Positions 43,536-54,200 of a stretch of DNA of 64,000 nt are shown one piece after another; position 1 is the first letter of the stretch, and every line of letters begins with the position of its first letter. A program made the position numbers and the translations under genes. The notes under the pieces are model-generated. The model was not told the DNA's origin. It saw only the letters and a program-made list of their open reading frames with translations, and did no database searches. The DNA is from Asterias amurensis. Taxonomy: Eukaryota > Echinodermata > Asteroidea > Forcipulatida > Asteriidae. Where the stretch lies: the NCBI RefSeq assembly GCF_032118995.1, contig NC_092651.1:22118349-22182348 (forward strand). The letters run 5' to 3'.

Positions 43536-46500
43536 TTATTTTTTTTCCTCAAAACCTCAAAAAAATGGGGAAGATAAAAAGATTTATAAACATATTACAT
43601 CAAGTATACAGTAATGCAATATAAGGGACATAAACACGTAAATAAAGAAACAGGATAACCCTGATACTCTCACATGACCCCTAGACCATATTGAAAAAGT
43701 ATGACACAAAAGGAATGTCAGACCGATCTGAGTAGCCGACCGAGAGTGTCAAGATCATCATATTCAAGAAACTTTGTTATACAAAGAATCTTTCATATTG
43801 ACTGTCCTGGATGTTCAACATTTCTTACTTTGTGTCATGTTTGTTATTAGAATGTTTTGGTCGAATAAATAATAATAACAATCATCATTGCTCTGAATTG
43901 CAGCAACCGGTATGTGCTCCATCCAGAGTTTCATTTCTGACGGGTCGACGCCCTGATTCAACCAAGGTATACTACAATCATGGGTTGTATTGGCGTACTA
44001 ATGTAGGTAACTTCACAACGTTGCCGCAGTACATGAAAGAAGCTGGGTACTTCACAGCCAGCATTGGCAAGGTGTTTCATAATGGTTAGTATAGCATCAA
44101 AGGCACTGGGGTCAACATCACAAATGATTAGGACTAGGCCTAACTACAAGGACTAGTCCTAAGAGATATTAAAAACCTAAGGCTAGTCCTAACTCGAGAT
44201 AAAGCCTGCTTCCCTAATTTAAACTTGTGTCAAATTTAAAACCCAAGTGGATCAGATCTTCACTGATAAAAACTTGGACAATACTTTGCATTTATTCATG
44301 TGTCTTTATATTTTTATTTAATCTCAGGACCTGTCTGTGGTAAGCATAATGATTCTCCTTACAGTTGGTCTGTACTGCCGTACCATGCACCAACTTTAAA
44401 GTTTGATTACGATCCGGTAAGTTTCTCACTCGATCTTGACCTTTTTATATACATCGTGACCACATCAGTTCTTTTCAGAGCCAACACAGCAAGTTTACTA
44501 TTATACACATACTGACTGGCAATAAGGAAACTAGTGTACATCTATTCTCCCTCTTCTGGTCACACACCTCGGTCTTAAATGTGAAATAAGAACAGAAATC
44601 TGGAAAAGATAGGAAGTTCTGTAGTTGCTGTTCACGGTTCACCGTCAAGAGAGGGCTGAAACCAGGCACTATTCATGCTATTCCCGCAAAACATGCGCGT
44701 GCGATCACTAGAATATACTAGTTCACCCCACGTGAAAGTGTTTCAGCCAACCAGAATACAGAACAAAGCAAGAGGTGCGTTATAATTATTTATAGTTGAT
44801 TCTAATTATTCACAACATGCAAAGCTTTCATTTTCTGTCTTTTTGTTGTATAGGTTTGTCCAGGCTCGGATGGGAAGTTACATTTCAACCTGTTGTGTCC
44901 AGTGAACATCTCCACTCAACCTCTAGGCTCCTTACCCGATATTCAGAATACGGATCACATCTTAGAGATCCTTCAGAACATCTCAAGGAAGAATGACATA
45001 TCATCTTCGGATGATCAACCGTTCTTTCTTGCAATGGGTTTTCATAAACCGCACATCTCACTGAGGTTATTTACATTGCTGTAATAGTGCAAGTGACTTG
45101 TCAAACTTTATAATTGTATCAAGCTTGAAGGCACTGGATACCTTTGGTAAATGTTGAAGACCAATATTCTTATTTGGTGTACCGCAAGATATGCATAAAA
45201 TAACAAATCTTTGAAAATTTGAACTCGGTTGGTCATTGAAGTTGCGAGAGAATAATGAAAGAAAAAACACCACCCTTGTACAGTATTCCTCTAACTAGCC
45301 TTTTTTAAAAGCCTTTCTCAGACTAAAATATTTTGGTAAGAATTGTAATGCTTTCTTAAGAAGTAGAGGGAGTCTTTTTTCAAAATGTATAATACTATCA
45401 ACCGCTCTGTGATCTTTTACAAAGTAAGTTTTTATGCCAATATATATTTTGAATTTAATTCAAATTACAGCAAGTGTCGAGTCAGCTGAAAACAGTGTTC
45501 ATGTCTGATCTTTGATTCTCTCCTTCTTAGGTACCCAGAAGAATACCTAGGATTGTACCCACTAGAGTCTATCAACATCGCTCCCAATGCCTTCTACTCC
45601 AAGACGCAACCTCCAGTAGCTTGGAATCCTTTCATGGATATAAGAAGAAGAGAAGACATAGCTGCCCTACAGATGTCATTCCCATACGGCCCCGTCCCTG
45701 AGAAGTACCATGTAAGTTGTGTAACATTCAAACAAGCGTAAACAATTGCGTAACCTCGTTCCCAGTGGTGTATGATCTTGCCGCGCCATTTTCTTATTGT
45801 TCCCAGAATGCATTGCTCGATCATTACTTGAAAGTATCCAAATGTATGGGATATTTAAATTAGACTTGTGGTTGCGCACCTCCATTCCGTACTTACCAAC
45901 TGAAAGTACGGAGTATACATCAGTGTATGGGTAAAATCAAATAATATTCTTTATCCTCGATGCAAATTTAACATGTTATAAAAAGTTTGTTTGTTATTAT
46001 TGCATGTTTTCAACAGCGGTTGCCAAACAGTTGTCAAGAAAAGTTACAACGTTCTCTCCCCTCCCAAGTCGCACCCCCTCCTCAACAAGGTATACTGATT
46101 TACATTTTCTAATGACAATTTCTGCTTGGATTCTTGACTGTTCACAGTATCTCATCAGGCAATCCTACTACGCAGCCACTACGTTTATGGACTATGAACT
46201 CGGACGTGTACTTGCAGGATTAGAGGAAGCTGGATTTGCTGAAAATACGATTATTACTTTCATTTCAGATCACGGTGAGTCTACTTTCTATTCTTTTGCA
46301 TGTAAAAATAATTTAAGGAAGTGTAACTTTTTTTAAAGTATTATGTAAACTGAAGTTCGTCACTTTAAATGTAAAAAGAAATTGGGGAGTTTTTATGAAC
46401 AAACCACGTTGATTTCCAAGCTCAAAACATGAAACTGTTAGTAACTCATCCAACACCCGGTTAAGTGTGGTAGGCACATACATGTATTCATCCATTCATA

Positions 46501-47533
46501 CATTTAGGTTAGGTTGTAGTCATTATTCATCTAATCCCAGTTAAGTGACTATAGGCACATATTTCCAAAGTACAAACCAAAAAAGCATTAGAAATATTCA
46601 TTATATTATATAAACACGGGATAAGAGAAAAATCAAAAGGTCCTCATTGGGATTTGAACCCAAGAAGACCTTGACACTAAGGGCAGATGCTTTTACCAAC
46701 TTACATCATTTGTCAGACATGACGTGCAAAACACTAATTCAGGAACATTTCTGATAAATCTATCAAAATACATGTTGAATTTGTTTGCTTTGGTTTATTC
46801 TTGGTGTGTAGGATGGCAACTTGGTGAACATCAAGAGTGGTCGAAGTTCAGTAACTATGCCACAGCAACCAATGTCCCCGTGATGATTCACATCCCAGGA
46901 GTGACCGACCCAGTCAGAAATAACGGTCAGCGGTCAATCAAGTTTGCTCTAAAAGATCCCTTCCAGTTGGTCAAGAAACATCCCAGCATTAAGGACAAGC
47001 CTGTGAGCAAGGGGCTAGTGAACGATGCTTTAGTAGAACTTGTTGACTTATTTCCAACTGTGGTCGACTTAGTGGGTCTACCTGTTCCGCCCCTATGCCC
47101 GAAGGGGATTACGCTGGATACATGCGTGGAGGGCGTCAGTCTTTCCCCACTCATTACGGACTCTGTTAAGGGTCCCAAGAACGGGAGACCAGGGATTGGA
47201 ACTTGGAAGAAAGCAGCGTTCACTCAGTACCCTCGACCTTCGGATAACCCCCGTGCCGACAGTGATCAACCTGCATTAGTTAATATCACCATTATGGGGT
47301 ATTCCATGATCAACCACATTTATCACTACACAGAATGGATTGGCTTTAATAACGTTACGTGTGAAGGGAATTGGTCCGATGTCCATGCTAGGGAACTCTA
47401 TGTTCTACTATCGGATCCATTGGAGGATAACAACGTGGCGGATGTACCAAGTTATAGCACTATTGTGCAGGTGCTGTCCAAGTTATTGCAAAATGGATGG
47501 AGATATGCTTTACCTGCGTACATTAAACAATAG
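42059..47533 (+). CDS. IDS: Iduronate-2-sulfatase (8 exons, 572 aa)
   Basis: Lysosomal enzyme that removes the 2-O-sulfate from iduronate in heparan and dermatan sulfate. Exons: 42059-42116, 42849-42997, 43904-44084, 44328-44416, 44854-45065, 45531-45711, 46148-46274, 46812-47533; GT-AG borders and phases all fit, 573 codons with the stop. Residues 1-18 are a signal peptide ([10 protein letters not shown]). [14 protein letters not shown] supplies metal-binding Asp35/36. [18 protein letters not shown] is the sulfatase CxPSR signature, with Cys73 as the residue turned to formylglycine. [22 protein letters not shown] and FISDHGWQLGEH (Asp331-His332) follow in the human IDS order, then YPRPSD and IMGYSM in the C-terminal subdomain. 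Slightly longer than human (550 aa). No key residue is missing. AATAAA at 48639-48644 may end the transcript. Confidence 0.97.
42402..42540. mobile_element. Small foldback MITE
   Basis: CTGGCACTGGGGAGCTGTAC at the left and GTACAGCGCCCCAGTTACTG at the right are inverse copies; the centre is TCAAAAGACCGATAATTTCGA with CGAAATTTTGACATTATCGG opposite. Confidence 0.8.
42706..42751 (-). repeat. tRNA-Ser 3'-half-like sequence
   Basis: On the minus strand CTATTGGGGTTTCCCCGCGC then AGGTTCGAATCCTGCTGACTAC matches the anticodon-stem end, long variable arm and T arm of eukaryotic tRNA-Ser. The 5' half (D arm, anticodon) is not recognisable, so this is a fragment or pseudogene. Confidence 0.7.
42849..42997 (+). 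CDS. IDS: IDS exon 2: first catalytic-domain strand
   Basis: Acceptor CTTCTTGCAG, donor CACAG|GTAGGT. Carries [18 protein letters not shown] and [20 protein letters not shown]. Confidence 0.95.
42998..43903 (+). other. IDS intron 2
   Basis: AT-rich with the (TTTA)n run; no other feature recognised. Confidence 0.7.
43498..43545. repeat. (TTTA)n microsatellite
   Basis: About 11 TTTA units in IDS intron 2, followed by T-rich then AT-rich DNA. Confidence 0.95.
43904..44084 (+). CDS. IDS: IDS exon 3: sulfatase signature
   Basis: Acceptor TGAATTGCAG, donor AATG|GTTAGT. Contains [17 protein letters not shown] with the formylglycine Cys, and ends [10 protein letters not shown]. Confidence 0.96.
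44106..44220. mobile_element. Family D foldback relative
   Basis: ATTAGGACTAGGCCTAACTA, AGGACTAGTCCTAAGAG and GGCTAGTCCTAACTCGAGAT share blocks with 15353-15512. Confidence 0.6.
44328..44416 (+). CDS. IDS: IDS exon 4
   Basis: Acceptor TTAATCTCAG, donor GATCCG|GTAAGT. Encodes [19 protein letters not shown], matching the DDSPYSW..PPYHP segment of IDS. Confidence 0.94.
44854..45065 (+). CDS. IDS: IDS exon 5
   Basis: Acceptor GTTGTATAG, donor CTGAG|GTTATT. Encodes [14 protein letters not shown] and [16 protein letters not shown], ending in phase 2. Confidence 0.94.
45126..45480. mobile_element. Family B MITE, diverged inverted copy
   Basis: GAAGGCACTGGATACCTTTG at the left; GGTGTACCGCAAGATATGCA, AATAATGAAAGAAAAAACAC and TACTATCAACCGCTCTGTG follow. 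The right end is worn. It lies in IDS intron 5. Confidence 0.75.
45531..45711 (+). CDS. IDS: IDS exon 6
   Basis: Acceptor CTCCTTCTTAG, donor TACCAT|GTAAGT. Encodes [18 protein letters not shown] and [22 protein letters not shown]. Confidence 0.95.
46148..46274 (+). CDS. IDS: IDS exon 7
   Basis: Acceptor TGTTCACAG, donor CACG|GTGAGT. Encodes [20 protein letters not shown] and [10 protein letters not shown] with the metal-binding Asp-His. Confidence 0.95.
46640..46713 (-). repeat. tRNA-derived SINE fragment
   Basis: TTGGGATTTGAACCCAAGAA is a minus-strand T arm; GATGCTTTTACCAACTTACA follows where the A box should be. No cloverleaf. Confidence 0.55.
46812..47533 (+). CDS. IDS: IDS exon 8: C-terminal subdomain and stop
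   Basis: Acceptor TTGGTGTGTAG; 240 codons plus TAG. Encodes [72 protein letters not shown], and the end [11 protein letters not shown]. The last 70 or so bases are copied just downstream. Confidence 0.96.
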
Positions 47534-47674
47534 TATTGGTTTATTTTCAGATGCTATCTAAAAATACTTTATTTTTAGGTGTTATATTGTGCAAGTGCTA
47601 TCCAAGGAATTGCAAAATGGATGGAGATATACTTTACCTGCGTATGTTAAACAATAGTATTGGTTTATTTTTGT
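47464..47674 (+). repeat. Tandem duplication of the IDS C-terminal coding end
   Basis: Copy one (coding) ends ..GGATGGAGATATGCTTTACC..AAACAATAG at 47533, followed by TATTGGTTTATTTT. Copy two, 121 bases further on, ends in AAACAATAG at 47654-47656 and the same trailing sequence. Copy two keeps an open frame that reads VQVLSKELQNGWRYTLPAYV before KQ-stop. Three of the six codon changes are silent, and none breaks the frame. Confidence 0.9.
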
Positions 47675-47700
47675 TCGTGCAAACTCTAGACAAAATCCAT

Positions 47701-48074
47701 TTTAAAGCCATTGGACCCTTTCGGTACAGAAAAAAAAAAAAGGTCACAGATTTACAAATAACTTACAGGGTTTACAGAAGGTAGTGGTGAAAGACATCTC
47801 TTGAAATATTCTTCCATGAAACGCTTTACTTTTTGAGAAAACAGTAAAACAATATCAATTCTCGATAGCGAGAATTACGGATTTTAATTCAAACACATGT
47901 CATGACACGGCGAAACGCGCGGATACAAGGGTGGGTTTTCCCGTTAGTTTCTCCCGACTCCGATGACCGATTGAGCCTAAATTTTCACAGGTTTGTTGTT
48001 TGATATAGAAGTTGTGATACACGAAGTGTGGGCCTTGGACAATACTGTTTACCGAAAGGGTCCAATGGCTTTAA
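47701..48074. mobile_element. Family B subfamily MITE (AAAGCCATTGGACCCTTTCGG ends)
   Basis: TTTAAAGCCATTGGACCCTT at the left pairs with AAGGGTCCAATGGCTTTAA at the right. Internal blocks CCGATGACCGATTGAGCC, AATTTTCACAGGTTTGTTG and TTGTGATACACGAAGTG match family B, but the termini and the GC-rich middle (ACGGCGAAACGCGCGGATAC) differ. Confidence 0.85.
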
Positions 48075-48240
48075 GACAAGTAATTGCATGATATGTATTG
48101 TAATACAAGTTATGTGTAAATGCTACACAAGTCAATAAGTTTGAATGTGGACGAAAGGTGCATTAATTAAAAGCCAACTGTAAAATTTGTTTTAAAGCTA
48201 GTTATAAATTCCCTTGTTTTTGAATATACTATTGGTTAAC

Positions 48241-48392
48241 AGGCCTGTATGCTTCGTTTTTGAAAGGGCAAGGGCACCCTATGAGGAAATTGTAAATGTC
48301 TACTGGAGCATTTTAAGGGCACCAAGGCAATGGCAAGGGGCAACGGAGGCAATCCCCTCCGTTACCTCCGTGAAGTATCAGGCCTGGGTTAA
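48241..48392. repeat. Dispersed repeat, second copy
   Basis: GCTTCGTTTTTGAAAGGGCA, GGCACCCTATGAGGAAATTG and GAAGTATCAGGCCTGG match 34215-34405. Confidence 0.75.
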
Positions 48393-48638
48393 TTTCTATT
48401 TGTGCGCACAACTCTTGACAAAAGTTTAAGAAAAGTACAGTCTTTGCAAGATATGTAATGTACTCTAAAGTTTTTTTGTTTTGTTATACAAGTCAAATGG
48501 TTTTAATTTTACTGTGGACAAAAGGTGCATCAATAGTAGGCCAACATTTAAAAATTACGATTTTGTATTGGGTTGGTTTTTTTTTCTAGTTATTGAATAT
48601 TTATCATGAAGGATGTGTTTTTGTAATATTTTTTATAC

Positions 48639-48644
48639 AATAAA
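48639..48644 (+). terminator. Possible polyadenylation signal of IDS
   Basis: AATAAA about 1.1 kb after the IDS stop in AT-rich sequence. No cDNA was available; other weaker signals exist nearby. Confidence 0.35.
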
Positions 48645-48870
48645 GGCCTTACAAATAGTTAAAGGTACATTGTACATGTAGGGTCATCAATTGATTTCTG
48701 TCAACGCAATGCTAACTTATAGGCGAAACTATGCAATTAAAGTTACTTGTTGAAACAACAGAAAATAACTTGTATCGTTATTGTGAACAAATCCACCCGT
48801 GTTTGGAATGGTAACAGCGGCAACGAATCATGTTCATGTTGAGGGCAGCATTCAAATATGAAGGCTTTCT

Positions 48871-49210
48871 TAAAGGCACTGGACATTATTGGTAAATACT
48901 CATAACAATGTTAGCATAAAAACTTACTTGATAACAAACAATGGAGAGCTGGTGATAGTATAAAACATTGTGAGAAACAGCTCCCTCTAAAAAGTAACAT
49001 AACATTTGAGAAAGATAATAAAATACTTAAAGCCTTTTATTTGGCCTCTGAAAACACACAGATTTTTACAACACAGGTTTAAATGATTTGGCTTTCATTA
49101 TTCTAAATTGCAAATTTTCACAGGTTTATTTTTCGCATTAGGTTGGGATACACCAAGTTAAAATATTGCGTCTTTGACATTCACTGAGTAAAGGTGTCCA
49201 GTGCCTTTAA
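48871..49210. mobile_element. Family B MITE
   Basis: TAAAGGCACTGGACATTATT at the left, AGGTGTCCAGTGCCTTTAA at the right, with AACAGCTCCCTCTAAAAAG inside. Confidence 0.85.
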
Positions 49211-49298
49211 AACACACACGTACCAATCTCCAAAGGTTGCCTCATAAAATTACCCTGGTTTAGTGTTTGTTGGTAAAGGCTGCAGCCAGGGATGACAG

Positions 49299-49494
49299 CA
49301 GGGCCAATCTCACAAAGCCTGGAAACAAACTAAGCTGCTAAGCAAAATATTATCTTGCTTAGCAAACGCAGATTATCAGCCAACACTCCATAAAGTTTAC
49401 ATTGTTGCGACTGGTGCCCCACTCGTTTTTTGCATAGCAAAGAGATTCGTTAAGCATTGTTTTCTGCTAAAACAGCTTCATGAAATTGGGCCCA
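49299..49494. mobile_element. Foldback MITE, family A relative
   Basis: CAGGGCCAATCTCACAAAGC at the left and CTTCATGAAATTGGGCCCA at the right, with CTGCTAAGCAAAATA and TTGCTTAGCAAACGC between. Confidence 0.65.
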
Positions 49495-49771
49495 GGTACC
49501 TACCAACTGTATCACTGGCTGCAACATTTACAAACAGACACCAAATAAGTCTCAAACAATCGTGTAACAACTTGACAGGGATTTATTTAAATTAATCAGA
49601 AACTCTGGAGATGCAGACAAAATGAACCTTTAACAAAACTGATTGTTTTGTAGAGTATGAAGAGTAAAATAAATAATCAATTGCCACATTTTGTGAGGAA
49701 GTCTTTAGTTTTCAAATCAAACCGTATTGTTTATTTATACCTATTCACATTATAAATTTTGATTATTCCCA

Positions 49772-49910
49772 TACACGTATGTGTGTAAGCACTGTACACT
49801 CAGTATTTACCCGAGGACTGTGAAAACAATAACAGGCATATTACTCATGGGGGGGGGGATTCGAATCCACAACCTTTGCAAATCATATTATGTTGACCTT
49901 CCTGGTCCCC
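49772..49910 (-). repeat. tRNA-derived SINE, same family as 21100
   Basis: ACTCAGTATTTACCCGAGGA, ACAGGCATATTACTC and GGGGATTCGAATCCACAACC show the family in inverse orientation. Confidence 0.65.
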
Positions 49911-50279
49911 CTTCAAAACTATCTTGTATAATAAGAAAACAAGAAGTAGGATTTGAAACTTTGAATGGTGGGAGCATAGTCAGATGAGGTTTGTGTTGGC
50001 ACCATGTGTAGTAAATCTCCTTTGAGTAGAGTTAGTTCTGACATCATGATGGGTGGTTAACAACTCATCATTTCGATCAGTATGAGACGATCAGAGCAAA
50101 CAACAAAACAATAAGAGTCTACAGAGCACCATGTATGGTTGTGTTTTGACTTGGCAGATAACAGTGAGAAAACAAAGACCAAGAACTTGGGACATTTGTT
50201 GGTCGATCATTTTTGGATTTTACAAATAAATAGGACATTTTGCATTCTAATTTTGCAGTACAACAAGATCTTCAAGGTG

Positions 50280-50350
50280 TGTGTTGAATTGAAACCCATG
50301 ACCTTTGTAATTCTAGAGCTGGAACAGATGTCTTTACCACTAGGCCACCA
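50280..50350 (-). repeat. tRNA-derived SINE head
   Basis: ATTGAAACCCATGACCTTTG (worn T arm), AATTCTAGAGCTGGAACAG and TCTTTACCACTAGGCCACCA match the head of the SINE at 63113-63268. Confidence 0.6.
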
Positions 50351-50548
50351 AAATTGCATGGTAGCTAGAGGAAGTTACAATTCTATACTTCAACATCTAA
50401 CAATCTTCTGCTTTTAATGGCAAGCGGGTAGTAATATGCTATCAATAAATTGGGTTGCTGTTCCAAAGCTACATTGTAGAATAGGGATGGAAAGTTATAG
50501 CACCATCCAGACTTCATGATCAATAAAGTGTACACAAGAGAAAATAAA

Positions 50549-50713
50549 GAAAGTTTGCAGATGTTTCAAACTTTCAGATTAAACAATTTCAAATGTCCCC
50601 AAAAAACTAAGTTCATGTGAAATGGTTCGAGAAAGTTTGCAGATGTTTCAAACTTTCAGATTTAACAATTTTAAATGTTCCAAAACAACCAAGGACCAAG
50701 TTCATGTGAAATG
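50549..50713. repeat. Direct tandem duplication, period about 82 bp
   Basis: GAAAGTTTGCAGATGTTTCA..TTCATGTGAAATG occurs twice; the second copy has about 10 extra bases. Confidence 0.9.
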
Positions 50714-51094
50714 ACGGTTCTCAATACATGTACATCAGAATCAGTACACAACTTACTGACCAAAACTGTAAACACATTTAAAAGTAAGATTGAAGCTACA
50801 TTCCAGAGGTCTCAGCTCTACCATCAGACAGTGCCAAAGGACTGGAGCTGTCAACCCACTGATGTTGGAAAGTGAAAAAACACATTTCAGCTAGCAAATG
50901 TTTTGTCATCATTGATAGCGATTGTCATTATCTGCACTTGTCTCTTGTTGCATCAAAGGAGTTGCTGAAAAGGCGGCTTGTGCCCACCTCACAGTCAGCC
51001 TGAGTTACCCATCTTACGCCTTCAGCGTTCTATAATGTGTGATTGATCACCACCCATCTACACCCTGGGTTTACCTAGCCATCTGCTTGTGTCA

Positions 51095-51250
51095 TCATCT
51101 TGTTTTTGGAACTTCATCTGGCTTGAGGGTTTGATCGATTCCTTGTCTTGGTGTGTCATCAAGTGGAGATTGGGTGTAGCCGTTCTGGAAGAGGAAGCTC
51201 TTCTTACAGGCTTCAAATGTCATGAACATCAACCCTGCATAGGGAACAAC
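51095..51250 (-). CDS. SLC25A43: SLC25A43 exon 4: helix 6 and stop
   Basis: Acceptor TTCTCCATAG; stop TGA at 51097-51095. Encodes VVPYAGLMFMTFEACKK and NGYTQSPL..GIDQTLKPDE. Too short to show as a separate open frame. Confidence 0.93.
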   Translation of the reverse strand, partial: VVPYAGLMFMTFEACKKSFLFQNGYTQSPLDDTPRQGIDQTLKPDEVPKTR

Positions 51251-54200
51251 CTATGGAGAAAATAAGACAAAATTAATGATTAATTTGCTTCGATAAGTTT
51301 AGCAAACATTTGGTGAAAACTAGTTTGAGAAGGATATCAGAAACAACACTCCATCCTGTGCTTTTTACTGATTATGTAATATCCACTTTCTGCAAAACCC
51401 TTGTCTTTTAAATAATAATTCTAGCTTAAACTGGAAACTCATAACCACATGAGACAAAACTTTTTCTAACTTTTAAGGATTGTGATAAAGAAATATCACA
51501 CAGTTTGTCAAATCTTTGTCAAGGTTGATAAATGCATTTTACAAATTACTTTAGTTAGAACTATATCAATAAACATTAGCGCCAAAATCCACCTAAAAAA
51601 TGCGCTCACAGCTTAACAGAGTAATGTAAAACAAGAAGAAGCCAATTATTGACGCTAAATATAAAACAATTGTAAACATAAACAGGAATTTAATTAAACC
51701 CTAAAAATATATTAAATTGAAACTACTACAGACAGATGTCAGAAAGTTAAACTTTCATTATCAGACGAAAATTCAATCATCATTTTAAGTCGTCAATTTT
51801 TATTAATACAATAAAAATGCAAACAAATATATTCCACTTAAAGTTAAATTTAAACGAAATTACTTTGCAATAAAAAAGTACATTACAATAAATTATTTAT
51901 TTTAATATAATTATCTTTATAGAAGCCAAAACCAGTTTTGGCCTAGGTTGTCTACCTTTTTGCCATAATGGTGTGCCCCTGCAAGATCAGCATTGGCCGA
52001 GTAAAGGTTTTCTATACCATTGAAATGGTGTGCAGCTACAAAGCCAGTACTGACCTAATAATAGAACTTTCAAAAAAAGTGTTGGCCCAGAAAGGATTTT
52101 TTTTTACAATTTTGTTTTTGCCAAAATGGTGTGCAGCAGCCACAAAACCAGTATTGACGTCGATTACACCCGGCCTGCAACTGTTGCGCACAATGTATAC
52201 CGGGTCAAACTTTTCAGGCATTTTGCGAAGTAGATAGACATTCAAAAACAATGACCACTTCAGATTCTGTTAAAGGCATTATTAGTCAAACGTTAAGTGG
52301 TATTTTGCATTCATATCTTAAAAGAAACCACCCACTGTAATCAAACTCAAGTTCATACATGGAGGTAGAAATAACTTATGACCCGTGCTGTCACGTAAAG
52401 TAATCGCGCAAGCATGCATGTGCTATCGCTATCGATTCTACAAAATGATTATTACCCCTGTCCCTCCGGATACCACCCTAACCAGTGACCCCACATTACA
52501 TTTAGCAACATTTTGTAAAATACTAGAATTATCCTCATCTAGCGGGGTGTCGCGCGAAGCGCCGCATCCTGCTAGATAGGACTAGAACCATGAAAGATAA
52601 GCAACAGAAGTTTGAAAGTAATATGAGATTCGACTGGTAGCCAGTGTAGTGACTTCAGTACTGGTGTAATGTGAGTGTGTTTCCTGGTAACTGAGACAAT
52701 ACGAGCAATTTGCATTTAGTATTTTTTGTAGTTTAGATAGTTGAGTTTGAGGTAAGTGAAAAAGAAGACCATTACCAACATCCAATCTTGTACAGTATAC
52801 TTTGAGAAAATACAAAAACAAAATAGTAAAAATTTTAAATAGAAAACATTCATGTACCTTACAAAGATTTGCTGTGTTACCCCTCCATAGCCCTTTGTTA
52901 CCATACATATCAGTCGTCTTGCGAAAAGCTTGTACCATCCCCCTGAACGGATGGATGTCCACGCCCCCTCCATTCTTCATCACAGCACTTTGGGCCTGAA
53001 AATTAATAAGGAAAAACAAAACATATATAATTTTAAAACAAAACTTTGAATTTGCTTCTTTAGTAGTGGAGTCTCATGTTGTGTTCAGGCCTTGTTGTCA
53101 CATGAGAGAGTTTTACCAGCAAATTGGAAACAACCAACTGCAAGGAACACGGTGTGGAGTTTTTACAGTGTCTGTTCGTGGTAAGCCTAGCACCACAAAC
53201 AGAACAGTAGTACAACATACATTTTTTCTACATCACTACAGCCCACAAGCCTGAGCAAACATGCATACAAGGTTGTTATAAACACAAGGTTTAACCGTTA
53301 CTCTTCCACGATAAGTTTTCCCGAGTTTTTTTACGAGCACTAAAAATCCCAGAAAAGGGGACTACGTTGTAATGTCCAATCCTAAAGACAAAGTGATTTT
53401 AAATGATAAAGTACCTTGCTGAAGGACGCAAGTGCCACGCCCAGGACTCGAACCCACACTCTACTGCAGATCAGGAACACCAGAATCTGGCACGAACTCT
53501 ACACAATACTTTTGTGGAAATTTACATGTGAATATTTGTACTTCTTGGAACTGGGTCATAGCATCTAGTGCTTTTTTGAGACAGCCTTTCAATCGATTGA
53601 AAATAAATGCACTGCCAGACACACTGGGCAAACACCTTCTCAAGAGCGATATTAGTGTGCACTGGGGTCTTTAACAGGCATTGATTGTACACACAGGACC
53701 TTGGGTTTTGCGTCCCGTCCGAAAGTTGAAGCAATAAAATGTTGAAGTGTCTTGCTTAGGAACACAACACGACCAGGACTCGAACCCACAACCAGCCAAC
53801 CAGAGCTTGAGTTCAGTGCTCTTAGTCGCTTGGTCACGACACACTGATGTAAATTGACAAACTTGTGTTTATAATTTACACAAAAAATAAAAATAAAAAT
53901 AATGGTCTTTCTTGATGCCTTCGAGAAAGACCCTGCTGGGGACCAAATGTCAGGCCCTTAATTTTTTTTCCACAGTTATACCATAGGACCTTTTGGTTGG
54001 TAGACGTTGTATGCAACAGCTAAATCTGTTTCATCGTTAACACTTTACCTGAAGCTTTTTCCTGATGGTGTCAAATGGGAAGGATAACGTCTGTGCAAAT
54101 GCTGCTGCTAGGCAACCGGTACAGAAATGATGCAGAGGGCTCAGCATGTAACGTGGTGTTTCCCATAAGGAGTCAATAATCTCGTAAAATAAGAAAGTAC

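Larger units (their letters stand above)
47534..51094. other. Convergent 3' region between IDS and SLC25A43
   Basis: Holds the IDS tail duplication, a family B subfamily element (47701-48074), a dispersed repeat (48241-48392), a possible IDS polyadenylation signal AATAAA (48639-48644), a family B element (48871-49210), a family A relative (49299-49494), tRNA-like SINE pieces and a local duplication (50549-50713). No coding exon. Confidence 0.65.
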
